A DNA stretch of 64,000 nucleotides from Lyophyllum atratum (lineage: Eukaryota; Basidiomycota; Agaricomycetes; Agaricales; Lyophyllaceae), in NCBI GenBank assembly GCA_014905825.1, contig JACGCN010000065.1:1-64000 (forward strand), written 5' to 3'. The position numbers and the translations under genes are program-made. Positions 1-9,146 of the stretch are shown piece by piece; the first letter of the stretch is position 1; the number at the start of each line of letters is the position of its first letter. The notes under the pieces were generated by a model that worked only from the letters and a program-made list of their open reading frames with translations, searched no databases and was not told where the DNA came from.

Positions 1-1243
1 GTGGTGGAGGTGGTCGGTAGGGGAACTGTGTCTGGCTCTGCAAGCGCATGTGTGGGCTCGAGGACGGGAGCTGTGATAAAAGGGGGGACGCTGTTGGGTA
101 AGACTTGGGCTGCTGCGGTCAGCGGAGTGTTGCTTTCCTCCGGCCCTAGGGATGATGTGATGTCGGAGGATGTCTTTTCCGTTTCTTGGGACGGTGCGGT
201 GGCTGTGGTTGCCGGTGCGGAAGGGTAATCGGCCACAGCCACGTCGGTGCCCGCAGTATCATCTAAGACCTCCCATTGATTTCCATTCGGCCCTTCCGAC
301 TTGTAGAGGACGGAAAGATGCGAGCTCCTGAATAGTGCGACGAGGGCTCCAGCAGGTAGGGTCGAAGCAAGGTGGAAGAGCCCGTGGTAGGTCAGCTGCG
401 ACTGGGTCTGTTCGAGGAACTGGCGAATGGTCAATGCTAAATAAGATAGATGAGATACGGAATATTAAGGTGTGATGAACACTCACCATTACGTATCTTC
501 CTCTGTTCTACTTCCGTCCATTCTCTCTCGCGTCGTCCTGAAGCGCTGCCAACATGGTCACTTTCGCCTACGTCGATGGGAACAAGAAGTCCGCCTGCGA
601 TGTGGTCCGCTTCAGCAATGAGCCCTACTGCGCTATCGTAGTCCTCAGCGTTCTCCTCGCGCATGGCCATGGCTTCGGGTGACTCGGGTCCGCAAGCCAG
701 CCATGCACGAGATCGATCCCCACTTGCGAGAATAGTTTAAGCTCTCCACCTGCGGTCTGAGTAGCAGCAAGGAATGAAGTAGATGATGTGAACAAGGGAT
801 TCAGGTCGAGACCCTCTATGACGTGTTGTTAGAACGGGTCAGGATAATGCGAAGTGACGCGTACTTTGAGTATGGGGCATGATAGAGAGGGCATCCGATA
901 TGTCGACATTCGGAGAATGCTTGAGCAGGTACTCAGCAACGAGCTGGGAGAGAAACTCGTAGGAAACGGTGGTCCGCGTTGGTGGTTCAATGAGTATATT
1001 TCCTCGTATAATCAAGATATTGCCTGTGTGACACAAGGGCAATCGATGTAAGGCTTGTTAGATATCCACCACCTTCGGATGAAGGCTTCTAGACGAACAT
1101 ATCGCGATAAATGAACATGGACTTCGAGTACTGTGTAAGTGGTGACCGTTGCTAAGTAGCCAGCACATACCCATTGAAATTTTGAGTGATAATTGGTAGA
1201 GGTCTGCCCTTGAATACAACTTGCTTTAAATACCAAACGTCTT
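1..1243 (-). pseudogene. MINDY/FAM63-type deubiquitinase, probably broken, cut by left window edge
   Basis: MINDY proteases are cysteine deubiquitinases that trim Lys48-linked ubiquitin chains. On the minus strand the conserved blocks appear in order across exons: KGRPLPIITQNFNG (exon ending 1171), GPCSFIAI with the catalytic Cys (exon 1121-1099), the CNILIIRGNI..PP.RTTVSYEFLSQLVAEYLL block (1023-865), a DLNPLF..ELKLFSQVGIDLVHGWLADP block (about 825-690), then QLTYHGLFHLAS and ALVALFRSSHLSVLYK with the catalytic His (about 430-290). Two defects are visible. A one-base shift separates HGWLADP from the following PEAMAMREENAEDYDSAVGL near 685-692. The usual segment between LYK and the WE(x)LDD stretch is missing, about 15 residues short. 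A Ser/Thr/Pro-rich tail runs off the edge. Any first exon upstream of 1243 was not resolved. The assignment is firm; whether the gene is dead or the shift is a sequence error is open. Confidence 0.75.
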
Positions 1244-2062
1244 CCTGTGAAGATCGGAGGGTTGGTGAAGGCAGATTTGACATCGTTGTCAACCAGTTCT
1301 AGGAACAACGTGCCAGTTCGGGGAGAACGGAAATCGAGGGCCGGTTGTTTGCCCGTGTGTATTCTACAGAGCGACAGCCTTTGCACCGCTTCGAAGCCAG
1401 ATTCCCTCTCGACTCGGACCTCCACTATTTCAGGCAGTTCTTGAGCCCTAGAACCGGCATAGTGATATAGAAGTATCTCAATCCGGTATAGGTTCGATAA
1501 TCCTACCTTTCAGTCGGTCCCAATGCTCATCCTGAGCATTTGCCAAGTCTGACTGCTTTCAAAAAAAATTCCACCCCCGGCTGAGGTCGACGTTGGCACA
1601 GGCGGACCCAATCTAAGGTATAGTATACAGAGGATGATGATTGACACTTCTATCTCAATTCAATGGCATGTAATTCCGGACATTGACTAAAGCTGGCGAT
1701 ATCCGAGCTGACAATGACAAAGGCCTAAGCGTTGCTTCTCGATGGAACGTCGCCATTCTACTAAGCGAATCAACATCAGGCCCGCTCAAAGACGCTCACA
1801 GTACTGGGCATTATAGGTTGCTTCCGATGTCTTCGGAAATTGCTTAGCACATGGCCTTTCAAGATTCCAAAATTAGTACCAGCTTACAATGGGAGGACAA
1901 TGCATAATGCAGTGGCGCATGCTGGCCATAACCATTTTGGGATTTCCTGGCCTGGTCAGACCCACTAACGCGGGGCTTTGACACCAGTATAAAGAGCTGC
2001 GATGAATACGGGCTGAACTACCACCCACTCACTTAGCTTGACCCCTTATCTGCTTTCCAGTC
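1244..2062. other. intergenic, no convincing gene
   Basis: Between the deubiquitinase fragment and the gene starting at 2063. An open stretch on the minus strand to about 1425 may hold the missing N-terminal exon of the deubiquitinase, but I see no conserved motif in it. An A-run lies near 1560. Confidence 0.5.
1988..1993 (+). promoter_or_regulatory. TATA-like box
   Basis: TATAAA lies 70 bases upstream of the ATG at 2063, a plausible core promoter element for that gene. Position and motif are the only evidence. Confidence 0.4.
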
Positions 2063-4273
2063 ATGGCGGGAAACCAATCAAACACCACTCAGATCGTTCT
2101 TCCTCCATGCCGCCTCCTTCTCGACGAGGTGGATTCCGCGGAAAGCAAGGCTCCTAAGGTAAGTCTGCCAGATTTACGTGCGATCCTGCCGACTAATATA
2201 TGCTGTCGCGTTAGCTCACACTTCGAATCCCGCAAGTGTTCCCGCTTCGCCAAAGACCTGAAGGGCATCCCGTACGTTTCTCTGCATGCTTTCCTTGTCA
2301 CCTAGACCCACACTCTTGCTTCTGATAGCCATATACCCGCGCGGAGGATGCGTACTCGATTCCGGACCTGGACTCTTACCATGCTGATGATGAGATCAGC
2401 GATAGCGAAGACGCGTCTCCCGGTGCTTTGACCGACGATGACAGCGACAGTTCTGGGCGCTCGTCTGGTGATTCTCTTCAGACCCCTCAAACTGAGTCCG
2501 CGGTCTTCACGAAGCAGTGGTCAACGACGGCCAAACAGTATCGTCGATCCAGACAAGCAGTAAGGGTATCGACCAATGTAAGAATTTGCCGCATACCACT
2601 ATGGCCTGTTCTGATGCTTCCAATTACAGTCGACCCAGGCATCCTTTATCCCTTTTTCTCAGTCTCCCATGGAGCTCAGCCCGATCGACATTCCCTTCAC
2701 CGCTTTGACGCGTCAGAGGGATTCCGATATTCCCCTCAATCAACATAATTCCAATTCCCCTTCTTATTTTCCTGAATTTCATTTTTCACCCCCCTCCCCC
2801 GTCGAATCGAACCCCACTCCTGCTTACGCCCCCTCCTCGCCAGAATCGCAGAAGGAAGTTCCAGCCCTCGAGGATGCGCCCAGTGCACCATCAGTCGATA
2901 AGGGCAAGCGTCGCGCCACGGAGGAGTCTCAGGCCCAAGAGCAGGACACCCCAGCGGAAGCTCCGGCATCCCCTCCAATTTGTGAAGGCGAGAATTGCCT
3001 CAAAGCCCAGTATATAAAGGCTTTATTTGATCAGTCTCATCGTCTACCTTCTCCCCGAACCGCTCCTTCTCCTCCGACTCCCTCGCAGGATCCTCCCACC
3101 CAGAGCGCCTCCGGCAGCAATAACTCCTCTGCCCGGCCTCCCTACCGAAGTAACACCGCTTCCAAGCCCACACCTGCTGATGGCGCCCGCTCCCTGGACT
3201 CCACTGGAAACAGCTCTACTAGTGCTAACGATGCGTCCACCGTGGAGTACACCTTCTTCAAGCAGATACCTCCTCGTCGTGCCCATATGGCTTTCGACAT
3301 CGTCAAACCTGAGATAGCCTTCAGGGCTTCGAAGGGCCGTGGTGTCCCGCTGTCCGATATCATTGAATATGAGGGAATTTACATGGTTCGTGCCGCTGAC
3401 ACGCTCGCTTTATGGGAGGACGCTGCTCCTGGAACATCCATCGATCTTGTGATCCATGTAAGCAATTAAAGTCCCCGGCTCTACGAACCGCGAAGCTCAC
3501 TGAACGATTGTATCTCTTTCCACAGTGGAAAGGTCACCAAGAGGAAAAGGTCTACCCTATCCTCGTCAAGTGTGCCTGCGGCTTCGTCATCAGGCGCGGC
3601 CAGCTCGGATTGGCGCTCGCCAAAGCCCAGATCTCATACTTCAAGGTTCGTACCTCCCCCTCTCCCCCCATTCTCGTAACCCTATAACGAAAGCCACCCT
3701 CAGACAAGCAAGCTAGACCCATCATACATCACACCCCCAGACAACATCGATCTTTTCCACCGCTCCCACTTCATCGTCAAAGACCCCAGCACCCTCCACC
3801 TCCGCTCGCTCTTCACCCCCGACAGCGGCGTAACGTGGCGCACGCACCACACCATCGTCGAGGACCCAAGCATTTTGACCGTCGATCCCGAGCCGCCTCG
3901 CGACCCCTCTGATGGCCAGCTGTTGTACCCCAATGCTAGGATCCTCCTTGCGTACGTACGACCTACCTGTTCCGTTGATGGGAGTAGGCTGATTTGGAGC
4001 CGCAGTGTTCATAGGTTCCATAAACAGCGGGATGAGAATGAGAGACTGAGGGCGGAGGAGGAAGTTCGAGCCCAGGAAGAGTATAAAGCTAAGCAGGAGG
4101 CGAAGGCACTGAAGAAGCTCGAGGCGCTGGAGATGGCGAAGGCCAAGAAGGAGGCGAAGGCTAGGAAGTACGACGCGCTCGCCTTGGGCTTCGTGTCGTG
4201 CAGGATGGGGTCGATTGAGAGTAATTGTAAGTGCAAGTCTCATGGGACTGCGAATCAGGCAACGAACAAGTAG
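2063..4273 (+). CDS. unrecognised 615-residue protein with low-complexity N-half and C-terminal coiled coil
   Basis: Seven exons join in frame: 2063-2158, 2215-2271, 2329-2559, 2630-3457, 3526-3645, 3704-3951 and 4006-4273, all with GT/AG borders. The first half is Ser/Pro/Asp-rich and looks disordered, with an acidic stretch around DDEISDSEDASPG and a KGKRRA basic patch. A compact, better-ordered region follows in which charged and aromatic residues are spaced as in a folded domain (PPRRAHMAFDIVKPEIAF, then WKGHQEEKVYPILVKCACG, which carries CxC). The last ~70 residues are a Glu/Lys/Ala-rich heptad-like helix, then a short Cys-containing tail. I do not recognise the family. The first ATG after a 70-base leader gives continuous coding, so the start is likely. 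Its 3' flank (4303-4463) is repeated at 18773. Confidence 0.7.
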
Positions 4274-4302
4274 GCCACCAAACATCAATGATATAGAGTA
4301 GC

Positions 4303-4463
4303 GTTCCGCATTGTACAAACCTTCAAAATAAAACGTGTATTAGTATTCCCGGGCCCACTGCCGGCCTTTTGTCCCAAGGCAGGGTTTCCTGCCTTTGACG
4401 TAACAAGGTGACTGCATTGAGATACTGTAACATGATGACTATAGCTGGGTACAAAGTTTGACA
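4303..4463 (+). repeat. direct repeat, left copy (left flank of transposon)
   Basis: This segment matches 18773-18922 in the same orientation at roughly 85% identity by eye, with shared words such as GTACAAACCTTCAAAAT and GACGTAACAAGGTGACTG. It ends exactly at the transposon border, where the match resumes on the far side at 16522. Confidence 0.8.
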
Positions 4464-4920
4464 CACTGCGGGCATGGGCTTATATATCCCACGCTTTTAG
4501 TTAGAATATATTTTGATGATATTTAAAATAAGTACACCCATTAATCTGCAGGGAAAATAAGGAATATATTTTCGATATCTTCAGACACATGTCCAAGGTA
4601 AAATCGACGTCTTTATCAGAAATATATTTATGATATCATCAGCTTTTAGCCCTTGATAAAATTCTGATTAAATTCCTAATTTTATTCCGTTAAAGCGACA
4701 GATGATACATTGAACGCATTGTGATCGAAAGATCGAAGAATCTATCTCTAATATTAGTGATGTTGAAGCATCGGATGTATGATGATCTTATTCAAAATAC
4801 AATCCAACGTGTTCTTGAACGTTGAGCAGGGTCGGGTCTGTTTCTGGTAATTCTGTCGAGCATTGTGGCCGGGGTCCCTGGCGCCCTGTGTAAGATCTGT
4901 GACCGTGACCCCTGCCCATG
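4464..4920 (+). repeat. left terminal inverted repeat of the 12-kb transposon
   Basis: It matches the reverse complement of 16067-16521 with about four differences: one substitution near 4491, one near 4620, one near 4891, and a one-base indel near 4904. The outer 400 bases are AT-rich with repeated AATATATTT and GATATC motifs that could be transposase-binding sites. The inner 60 bases are GC-rich. Confidence 0.9.
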
Positions 4921-4924
4921 ACTG

Positions 4925-5756
4925 CTCCAGCGCTCCGTACCCAGTCATCAACTTGAACATGGGTTTGTCCGACATTGCAGACGGCCGCGAGCACCGTATC
5001 CTCAGCCTGATCTGGCGGACCGCGGTCGACGCATAAAAGAGCGTGCAGGGCTTTGGAACAGGTAGGTTGCTTACTATGCGTGACATTTTGTTGGCTTTAA
5101 TCTTCTCTCACACTCTCTCTCAGATTCCCTGACGAGATCGTCGTCGATGGTGTCGAAACTGCACCGTCTGCGTCAAAGGAAAACTTTAGCTCCTAATCGA
5201 AGCCCTTCACACCCAAAACCTCTGCGCCTGGCACTTCACCAGTTTCAACCCCGCCCATTCCAGGCCTGACCAACAGCGCCATGAGTGGTATACTTCCACC
5301 GCCCTCAACCTAAGCCTCAATGTACTCTCACGTCCCCTTTCCTTCCAGACAATACCCGTAAGCGAGCGCCCTCGTTGCCAAGCCCACTCCACTTCTCTGA
5401 TCCATCGCGCCTGACATGCAGGGTGGCTTATTCGACGATTAACGGTCCGTGCGCCTTTTCCTCTGCCCCTCTTGTGCAGATTTCTCTGCACCTCTTGTCC
5501 ACACGCTCCGGTTGGCTGACTGAGAGCCCCATCCCATCGCGACAGGCTATCCGGCTTCCTCACTGCAAGTTTCTTTCTGGACAGCCAATGGAAGAGGACA
5601 AGCACGGTCACGAAGGGCTCGCTTACGAGCATAAATATCGAGTTCACGACCTTCATCTCCTCCGTCTGCGTCGTCGATGAGTTTGGCGAGGATCCCGTTA
5701 TCCGGGCTGCGCAGGCGCGTGAGGAGGCGGGCTACGACATGCCCCTCGTCACGTAG
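4925..5756 (+). pseudogene. captured fragment of an unidentified gene
   Basis: Coding-like stretches on the plus strand are separated by intron-like borders and broken by stops. They include MGLSDIADGREHRILSLIW just inside the TIR, an IVVDGVETAPSASKENF stretch at about 5130-5180, an AWHFTSFNPAHSRPDQQ stretch at about 5225-5275, and a clean C-terminal-like exon ending at a TAG at 5754-5756 (INIEFTTFISSVCVVDEFGE..). I could not assign a family, and the pieces may come from more than one gene. Its position between the TIR and the G-alpha fragment fits capture by the element. Confidence 0.45.
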
Positions 5757-6416
5757 TGACGACATTGCAGCTCTAGCTTTACTTAGGTCTTCTTGGTGTA
5801 TCGATAATCGTACTAGGCATGCGAATTTTGGGAAAACATGGGATGTACGTCTGCAACAGGGCTGGCGGGAACAATATGCGAATGATATGACTAAAATACT
5901 TTTAATGTGAGCGCCCGCGGCCTGGGTAGTACTCGAGCACAGAAATGAGTCAATGGATCTGCCAAAAGCGACCCGAAAGAAAAGAAATAGAAGTCAAAGT
6001 GGGATGTACTTGAAGATGGGTCCTACATACGTGGTGCCGATGATGATGATAGATGGGGTATATGTAAACAAATGACGAAGAAGGAGATGAGGATAGTACG
6101 ACGAAAAAAATAAGGAGAATGTAAGCAAGTAAGTAATCCAGTACGCGTATCTATTGAAATGAACTCCTTCAAAGTAGGCCCTTCTCATCCCCCTCCGCGA
6201 CGTCTACCATTCGCGGGGTGCCGGCGTCTCAGACCACACCAGCGGAGCACATAGCTCACAATATCTACAAGCCAAACGCCCAACCAACCAACCAAAGCAG
6301 CCACCCGACGCAACGCAAGAAAGCATAGGCGGAGGCGGAGAGATGGAGAGAGGGGGAGAGAGGGATGGGGCGAAAAGTCAGCGGGGGGGATAGGGGCACG
6401 ACGAGCAGCGGGGGGT
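5757..6416. other. spacer inside the transposon, no gene seen
   Basis: Mixed sequence with a purine-rich stretch at 6330-6365. The short frames have no recognisable coding character. Confidence 0.5.
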
Positions 6417-7690
6417 TCATACGAAGTCTGCGTTCTTGAGGTGTTCGCGGAGGATGCTGTCGCGTACTGTCCTCAGCGTCGTTGCGGTTGCCTTCGTGCC
6501 CTGCGGGTCGAAGAATAGTTTAGGAAGGATGTGGGGAATGAGAAGGAGGGAGAAGGGCTCACGGTAACTGAGGTGGCATAGAAGTAGCTCACGCGCGGCT
6601 CGGGCGACTGCTGCCGGAGTATATCCTTGAACTTCTCCTTCAGATCTACGCACCATACTTAGCCAATAGCATAGGATGCACAAAAGCAGCACGCACATTT
6701 AACTACCGCAAGCGGATCATTCGGGCGTTCCCCGTAACTTGGCAAGAACGTCTTCACCTGCGCTCCGCTCCTCAGCTTCCTCTTGAGGAGGTCGCATTTG
6801 TTGAGGAAGAGGATGATGGTGCTCTTGGCAAGGATCTTGGAGCCGCAGACAGCACGCCAGAGGAGGAAGGAATCTTCGAGGCGGTTGACAGAGTGATCTT
6901 CTAGCAGGCGCTCATCGAAGCAGGATATCGCTGGTGCGTGTCAGGTCTTTCCGCATGATAAATCACAGAACCAGGAGACGTACGTGCGACTGTGGATTGG
7001 GGTCAATATAGGAAGTGAGGAGTGAGGGGAGAAAAGGACATACGGAAGATGATGGCGTTAACGCCTTCAAAGTAGGGTAGCCACGCGTTTCGCTAATTGC
7101 GCACCTGTCAGATAAGGCGAAGTTTGACGAAAAGGATAACATACCGCTGTTCGCGACCCCCCAACATCGTAGATTAGCCACTCCTGCCCAAAGTTGCCAC
7201 CGATGCCCACGTCTACGACCACAACATCGTCAATACACCGGAAGAAAAAGAAGAGAAATGGGCGCACTACCCAAGAAGTTCGTCGAATTTTGGTCGAACT
7301 GGATTTTATACTCTTGGATCCCAAGCGTTCGCAACCTCGCCCTGACGATATCGTCATCCGACGGCTCATACGTCCGCGTCGCAATTCTATCCAGATCGTT
7401 CAAGAAGCTGCCCAACAAATCAGCTACCCCTCCTCACGAATCACAAAACAGAAAATACACGCACAACCCCGCCGAATCCTCAATCCTCAACCTCCTCCTC
7501 TTCAACACATCCCTAACCGTCGCATCCGTCCACAGCGCCTTCATATCCTCCCTACAACTCGCAATCACCTCCGTCGCCTCATCCACCACCTCACCCTGGG
7601 CCTGCCCACGCTCATGTCCCTTGCCCGCCACGCCTGTCACCCCCCGCACCATCACCTCTTCCGCCGCGGCCTGTCACGTCCGACGCGGGA
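6417..7690 (-). pseudogene. heterotrimeric G-protein alpha subunit, 5'-truncated copy without P-loop
   Basis: G-alpha subunits bind GTP and relay receptor signals. On the minus strand the C-terminal two thirds are clear, in order: an EATEVIASCREDMKALW helical-domain block (~7590-7545), the switch I region SDDDIVRARLRTLGIQEY (~7370-7315), switch II YDVGGSRT (~7165), RNAWLPYFEGVNAIIF, LAPISCFDERLLEDHSVNRL spanning a 6-base exon at 6984-6989, LEDSFLLWRAVCGSKIL, the guanine-specificity motif NKCDLLKRKL (NKxD), a YFYATSVT block for the TCAT loop, and a C-terminal LRTVRDSILREHLKNADFV. The GxGESGKS P-loop and N-terminal helix are absent upstream, where frames degrade beyond 7690. The 3' part remains spliceable and open. 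This and its place inside the transposon suggest a captured fragment, not the resident gene. Confidence 0.8.
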
Positions 7691-8673
7691 GTGGTACCAC
7701 GCCTCTCAACTCCGCATCCTCGGCGTCTTCTGCGAGCACCACCCTCCCCAAGAAGGGGTTTCTCAAAACACCCTCAGAAACCCTGGGTTTCCGACGGAAA
7801 GGGGGTTTCTGAATAGTTTTACCCTGGTAGGTATGTTTAGTGATCTGCTATCTGGTGGGGTGATTGGCTGATTATGATCAGTGTAGCTTTCGGATTACCT
7901 GGCGCAGATGTCTGAGCGATGTGAGTGACAGGCATGCGTGGATAGATGGCTCTTAGTTATGGGCTATGATTGTTGCTCGAGTTTTTTATGGGTGGTGGTT
8001 GCGGCTTCGAATTGACTTCCTTTCCTTTTATATGATGGCGTTCCACCTCTCATTCTGAACAAGGTTCAACCCGATATAAGAGGAAGTTGTCCCCTCCATC
8101 ATAATTTTCTTTTTTCTTTTCCAGAGATACGCTAGCTACAAGCCACCCGAGATGGGTCCAAGACTCCGATGATCATGAAGCCTGCCCACCCTGGTGGTTG
8201 GCTCCTGGCGCCAACAACATCGACACCATTGAACTTAACGTGATTCTCGCTTGCCATGTTCACAGGAGTCTTCCGACACCTGCTCTGACTCAACATCGTG
8301 TTCCATCCAGAGTCACGTTTTACATATCTTCCGCTTAACCTTCGGCAAGTTTTACCCTCGCAAGCCAAGGGGCTTGATTGACCTCATCCCGCTGGTATGT
8401 AGGTTTCCTCCGCATTCCGAAAACTTGGGTCAATTCTGCTCGCTGTTGCGCGATACCTAGAAGTGAATCCAACAGAATCTAATGTCTGATAGGGATGGAC
8501 TTCAACCAGCTTAGTCGAGACAAGCTTTTGTCGTATCGCACATTGCAGAGACATCGTCTCAGAATATCGAACCAGTGAAGACAATATTGTTGACCATCGA
8601 TTGACTTGGCGAAGGTGAACGGACAGAAACTGAGCATGCTTGAACTTTCGCTTTGTTTTTCGTAAACGATGTT
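7691..8673. other. transposon interior, possible faint gene remnants
   Basis: It contains repeated GGGTTTC-type words at about 7755-7810. A plus-strand stretch at about 8130-8340 has coding-like flavour (SHPRWVQDSDDHEACPPWWLA) but is broken by stops. No family recognised. The copia element is inserted at its right edge. Confidence 0.35.
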
Positions 8674-8996
8674 TGTTGGAGCGAGGATCGCGCCTCGCAC
8701 CACACGCGTCTGGGATCACGGCGTGACGCGACGTGACGCGTCGCCCAGTCGCGCTATCGCGCCTCGGACAGAAAAGGAAAAGGAAAGACGGAAGCATTTT
8801 GGTACTGTACAGTACCACCCTAGATAGACGAATCCCCATCTCCCTATACCTCAGTCGTTCCCTACACCGACTGAGGTATGTCGCTACATTACTTACACCC
8901 AGTCACACCACTTACGTCTAGTTTAGTTTACATTGCAACAGGTATATACCATCAATACAAGTCGTTCCCTACACCGACTGAGTTTACATTGCAACA
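8674..8996 (+). repeat. 5' LTR of the copia element
   Basis: It begins TGTTGGAGCGAGG and ends GCAACA. Inside are two copies of a GTCGTTCCCTACACCGACTGAG word. The first is embedded in a CAGTCG/CGACTG palindrome able to form a hairpin. Confidence 0.95.
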
Positions 8997-9008
8997 GGTT
9001 ATGGGCCC
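8997..9008 (+). other. primer binding site of the copia element
   Basis: GGTTATGGGCCC directly follows the 5' LTR. Its complement resembles the anticodon region of initiator methionine tRNA (..CCATAACC). This suggests priming by an internal, half-tRNA fragment as in Drosophila copia, not by the tRNA 3' end. Inferred from the motif only. Confidence 0.6.
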
Positions 9009-9146
9009 CGTTTGCACTTAAAGAAAATCTCAGTCACATAAAACACCTGGAATTGCTGCTACTACCCGACTGCGACTATATTAAAATTTTAGACCATCCC
9101 TGTCTCATCCACCCGACTGCCGACTATCTACCCAAAACCGACCACT

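Noticed and set aside
1485..1500. GGTTCGATAATCC, resembling a tRNA B box
   Set aside because: No matching A box, no foldable cloverleaf and no poly-T terminator nearby.
5207..5656. 149-residue minus-strand open frame in the transposon
   Set aside because: No domain, and the plus strand of the same stretch has splice borders and a plausible C-terminal exon. Treated as a shadow.
7194..7871. 225-residue plus-strand open frame
   Set aside because: Antisense of the G-alpha fragment, whose motifs are unmistakable on the minus strand. His/Pro/Arg-rich composition is typical of a shadow frame.
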